Positions 5,184-5,726 of a DNA stretch of 5,726 nucleotides are shown here, piece by piece. The DNA is from Deltaproteobacteria bacterium (GTDB lineage: Bacteria > Desulfobacterota > Desulfobacteria > Desulfobacterales > ETH-SRB1): assembly GCA_003647525.1 (NCBI GenBank), contig QMMZ01000163.1, positions 1 to 5,726 of the forward strand, given 5' to 3'. The translations under genes were made by a program, and so were the position numbers. The first letter of the stretch is position 1; each line of letters begins with the position of its first letter. A model generated the notes under the pieces. It saw only the letters and a list, made by a program, of their open reading frames with translations. It did no database searches and was not told the DNA's origin.

Positions 5184-5726
5184 TTATTTCTGAAAGAGTG
5201 CTTTTTTGAAATGTTCAATTGCCACGCGAATAAATTCTTCGTCTAATTTGCCGATGGACGAAGGTGTTTCAAAGATTCGTTTGGGCATGCGCAGGTTGTC
5301 CAGAGAAAAACCTTCGCGAGTCTTGAACCTGTATTTTGCTTTGTGTATCTCTTCCCCGATACGATAGAGATCCTCTGGAGCAAGATCAAAACCTGCTAAA
5401 TGGAGCGTTTTTAAGACAGTATCCGGCTTATATATTTCTCTGGCAAAGAAGCAAATTACAAGGCTTGACAGAATCTGGCGCCACCCTTCCTCAGCCAGCA
5501 AGGTTTTAGCAAGCTCCTCAGGGCTGAGCTGTTTTTTCTTCTGATCAACGCTATAGCCGGCATTGTCCAGATGACTGTGTCTGGCGCCGATTAGAACCCC
5601 AATCCACCGGACAGTGAGAGCAGGCTATCCGTCTGCCCAAATACTGTTCTGCAAATGTTTCACCGGAAATCCCAGATGCCCCTTCAAATCTCGCTTCCTT
5701 AAGATTTCTCGTGGGAAGTCCGCCTA
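5184..5726 (-). pseudogene. aor: Aldehyde ferredoxin oxidoreductase family gene, 3' part with internal deletion and frameshift; 5' end outside the window
   Basis: Intact AOR enzymes are tungstopterin and [4Fe-4S] proteins that oxidise aldehydes to acids with ferredoxin in anaerobes. From the window edge one frame reads GGLPTRNLKEARFEGA, then SGETFAEQYLGRR and IACSHCPV: the AOR block leading into the CxxCxxxC cluster motif. The third cysteine never comes; the frame goes on DWGSNRRQ. A second frame, open from about 5624 to the TAA at 5184, reads IGARHSHLDNAGYSVDQ, then WRQILSSLVICFFARE (with the likely fourth cluster Cys) and REGFSLDNLRMPKRIFE. This is the AOR C-terminal domain. The two parts meet near 5590-5607 in different frames and, from family knowledge, lack on the order of 150 intervening residues. 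The C-terminal part alone has no credible start. A 127-bp gap with nothing I recognise separates it from the phosphoesterase. The family call is strong; whether the break is real or an assembly error is open. Confidence 0.8.

Noticed and set aside
4757..5246. Plus-strand open frames opposite the phosphoesterase gene
   Set aside because: They are antisense to a gene with a full set of catalytic motifs and have no domain similarity.
5184..5501. Independent 105-aa gene from an internal TTG
   Set aside because: It is the C-terminal domain of an aldehyde ferredoxin oxidoreductase. The frame continues upstream to about 5624 with family similarity, and no RBS precedes the TTG.
1..5726. CRISPR array, rRNA, riboswitch or replication origin
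   Set aside because: No regularly spaced short repeats, no recognisable RNA core motifs and no iteron or DnaA-box cluster were seen on either strand.

Overview
The window looks like a piece of an anaerobic bacterial chromosome, most likely from a Desulfobacterota (deltaproteobacterial) or similar lineage. This is inferred from the mix of gene remnants: an acyl-CoA (propionyl-type) carboxylase beta subunit, a tungsten aldehyde:ferredoxin oxidoreductase, a DUF4157 protein and an IS256-like transposase. Nothing in the window fixes the taxon. Most of the DNA has moderate GC, with one short GC-rich patch at 4151-4228.

Three genes look intact. On the plus strand, 779-2233 encodes a membrane-anchored PEGA-domain protein with a probable beta-propeller ectodomain. 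It overlaps 2215-3873, a membrane family-2 glycosyltransferase of the D/DxD/D/QxxRW processive type. They probably form a two-gene cell-surface polysaccharide or glycosylation operon. On the minus strand, 4226-5056 encodes a calcineurin-like metallophosphoesterase.

Everything around them is broken. At the left edge, a pccB-like gene (minus, 284 to 1) has a good RBS and N-terminus. It then jumps about 50 codons across a GGATAC microhomology and out of frame. At 330-601 lies a truncated second copy of the phosphoesterase C-terminus. At 604-710 there is a frameshifted scrap resembling an IS256-family transposase N-terminus. At 3860-4178 (minus) a DUF4157 domain is disabled by a Trp-to-stop change, a 7-bp tandem duplication and loss of the HExxH region. 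At the right edge (5184-5726, minus) an aldehyde ferredoxin oxidoreductase gene has lost its middle, with a frame change.

The main structural feature is a pair of 236-bp direct repeats (366-601 and 4229-4464, 222/236 identical by my count, no gaps). They are the 3' end of the phosphoesterase gene and bracket the PEGA-glycosyltransferase pair plus the DUF4157 relic. The layout suggests that a 3.86-kb segment was inserted or duplicated next to the phosphoesterase gene. Recombination between the repeats could in principle excise it as a circle. The intact surface module therefore sits as an island inside a decaying, mobile-element-scarred locus.
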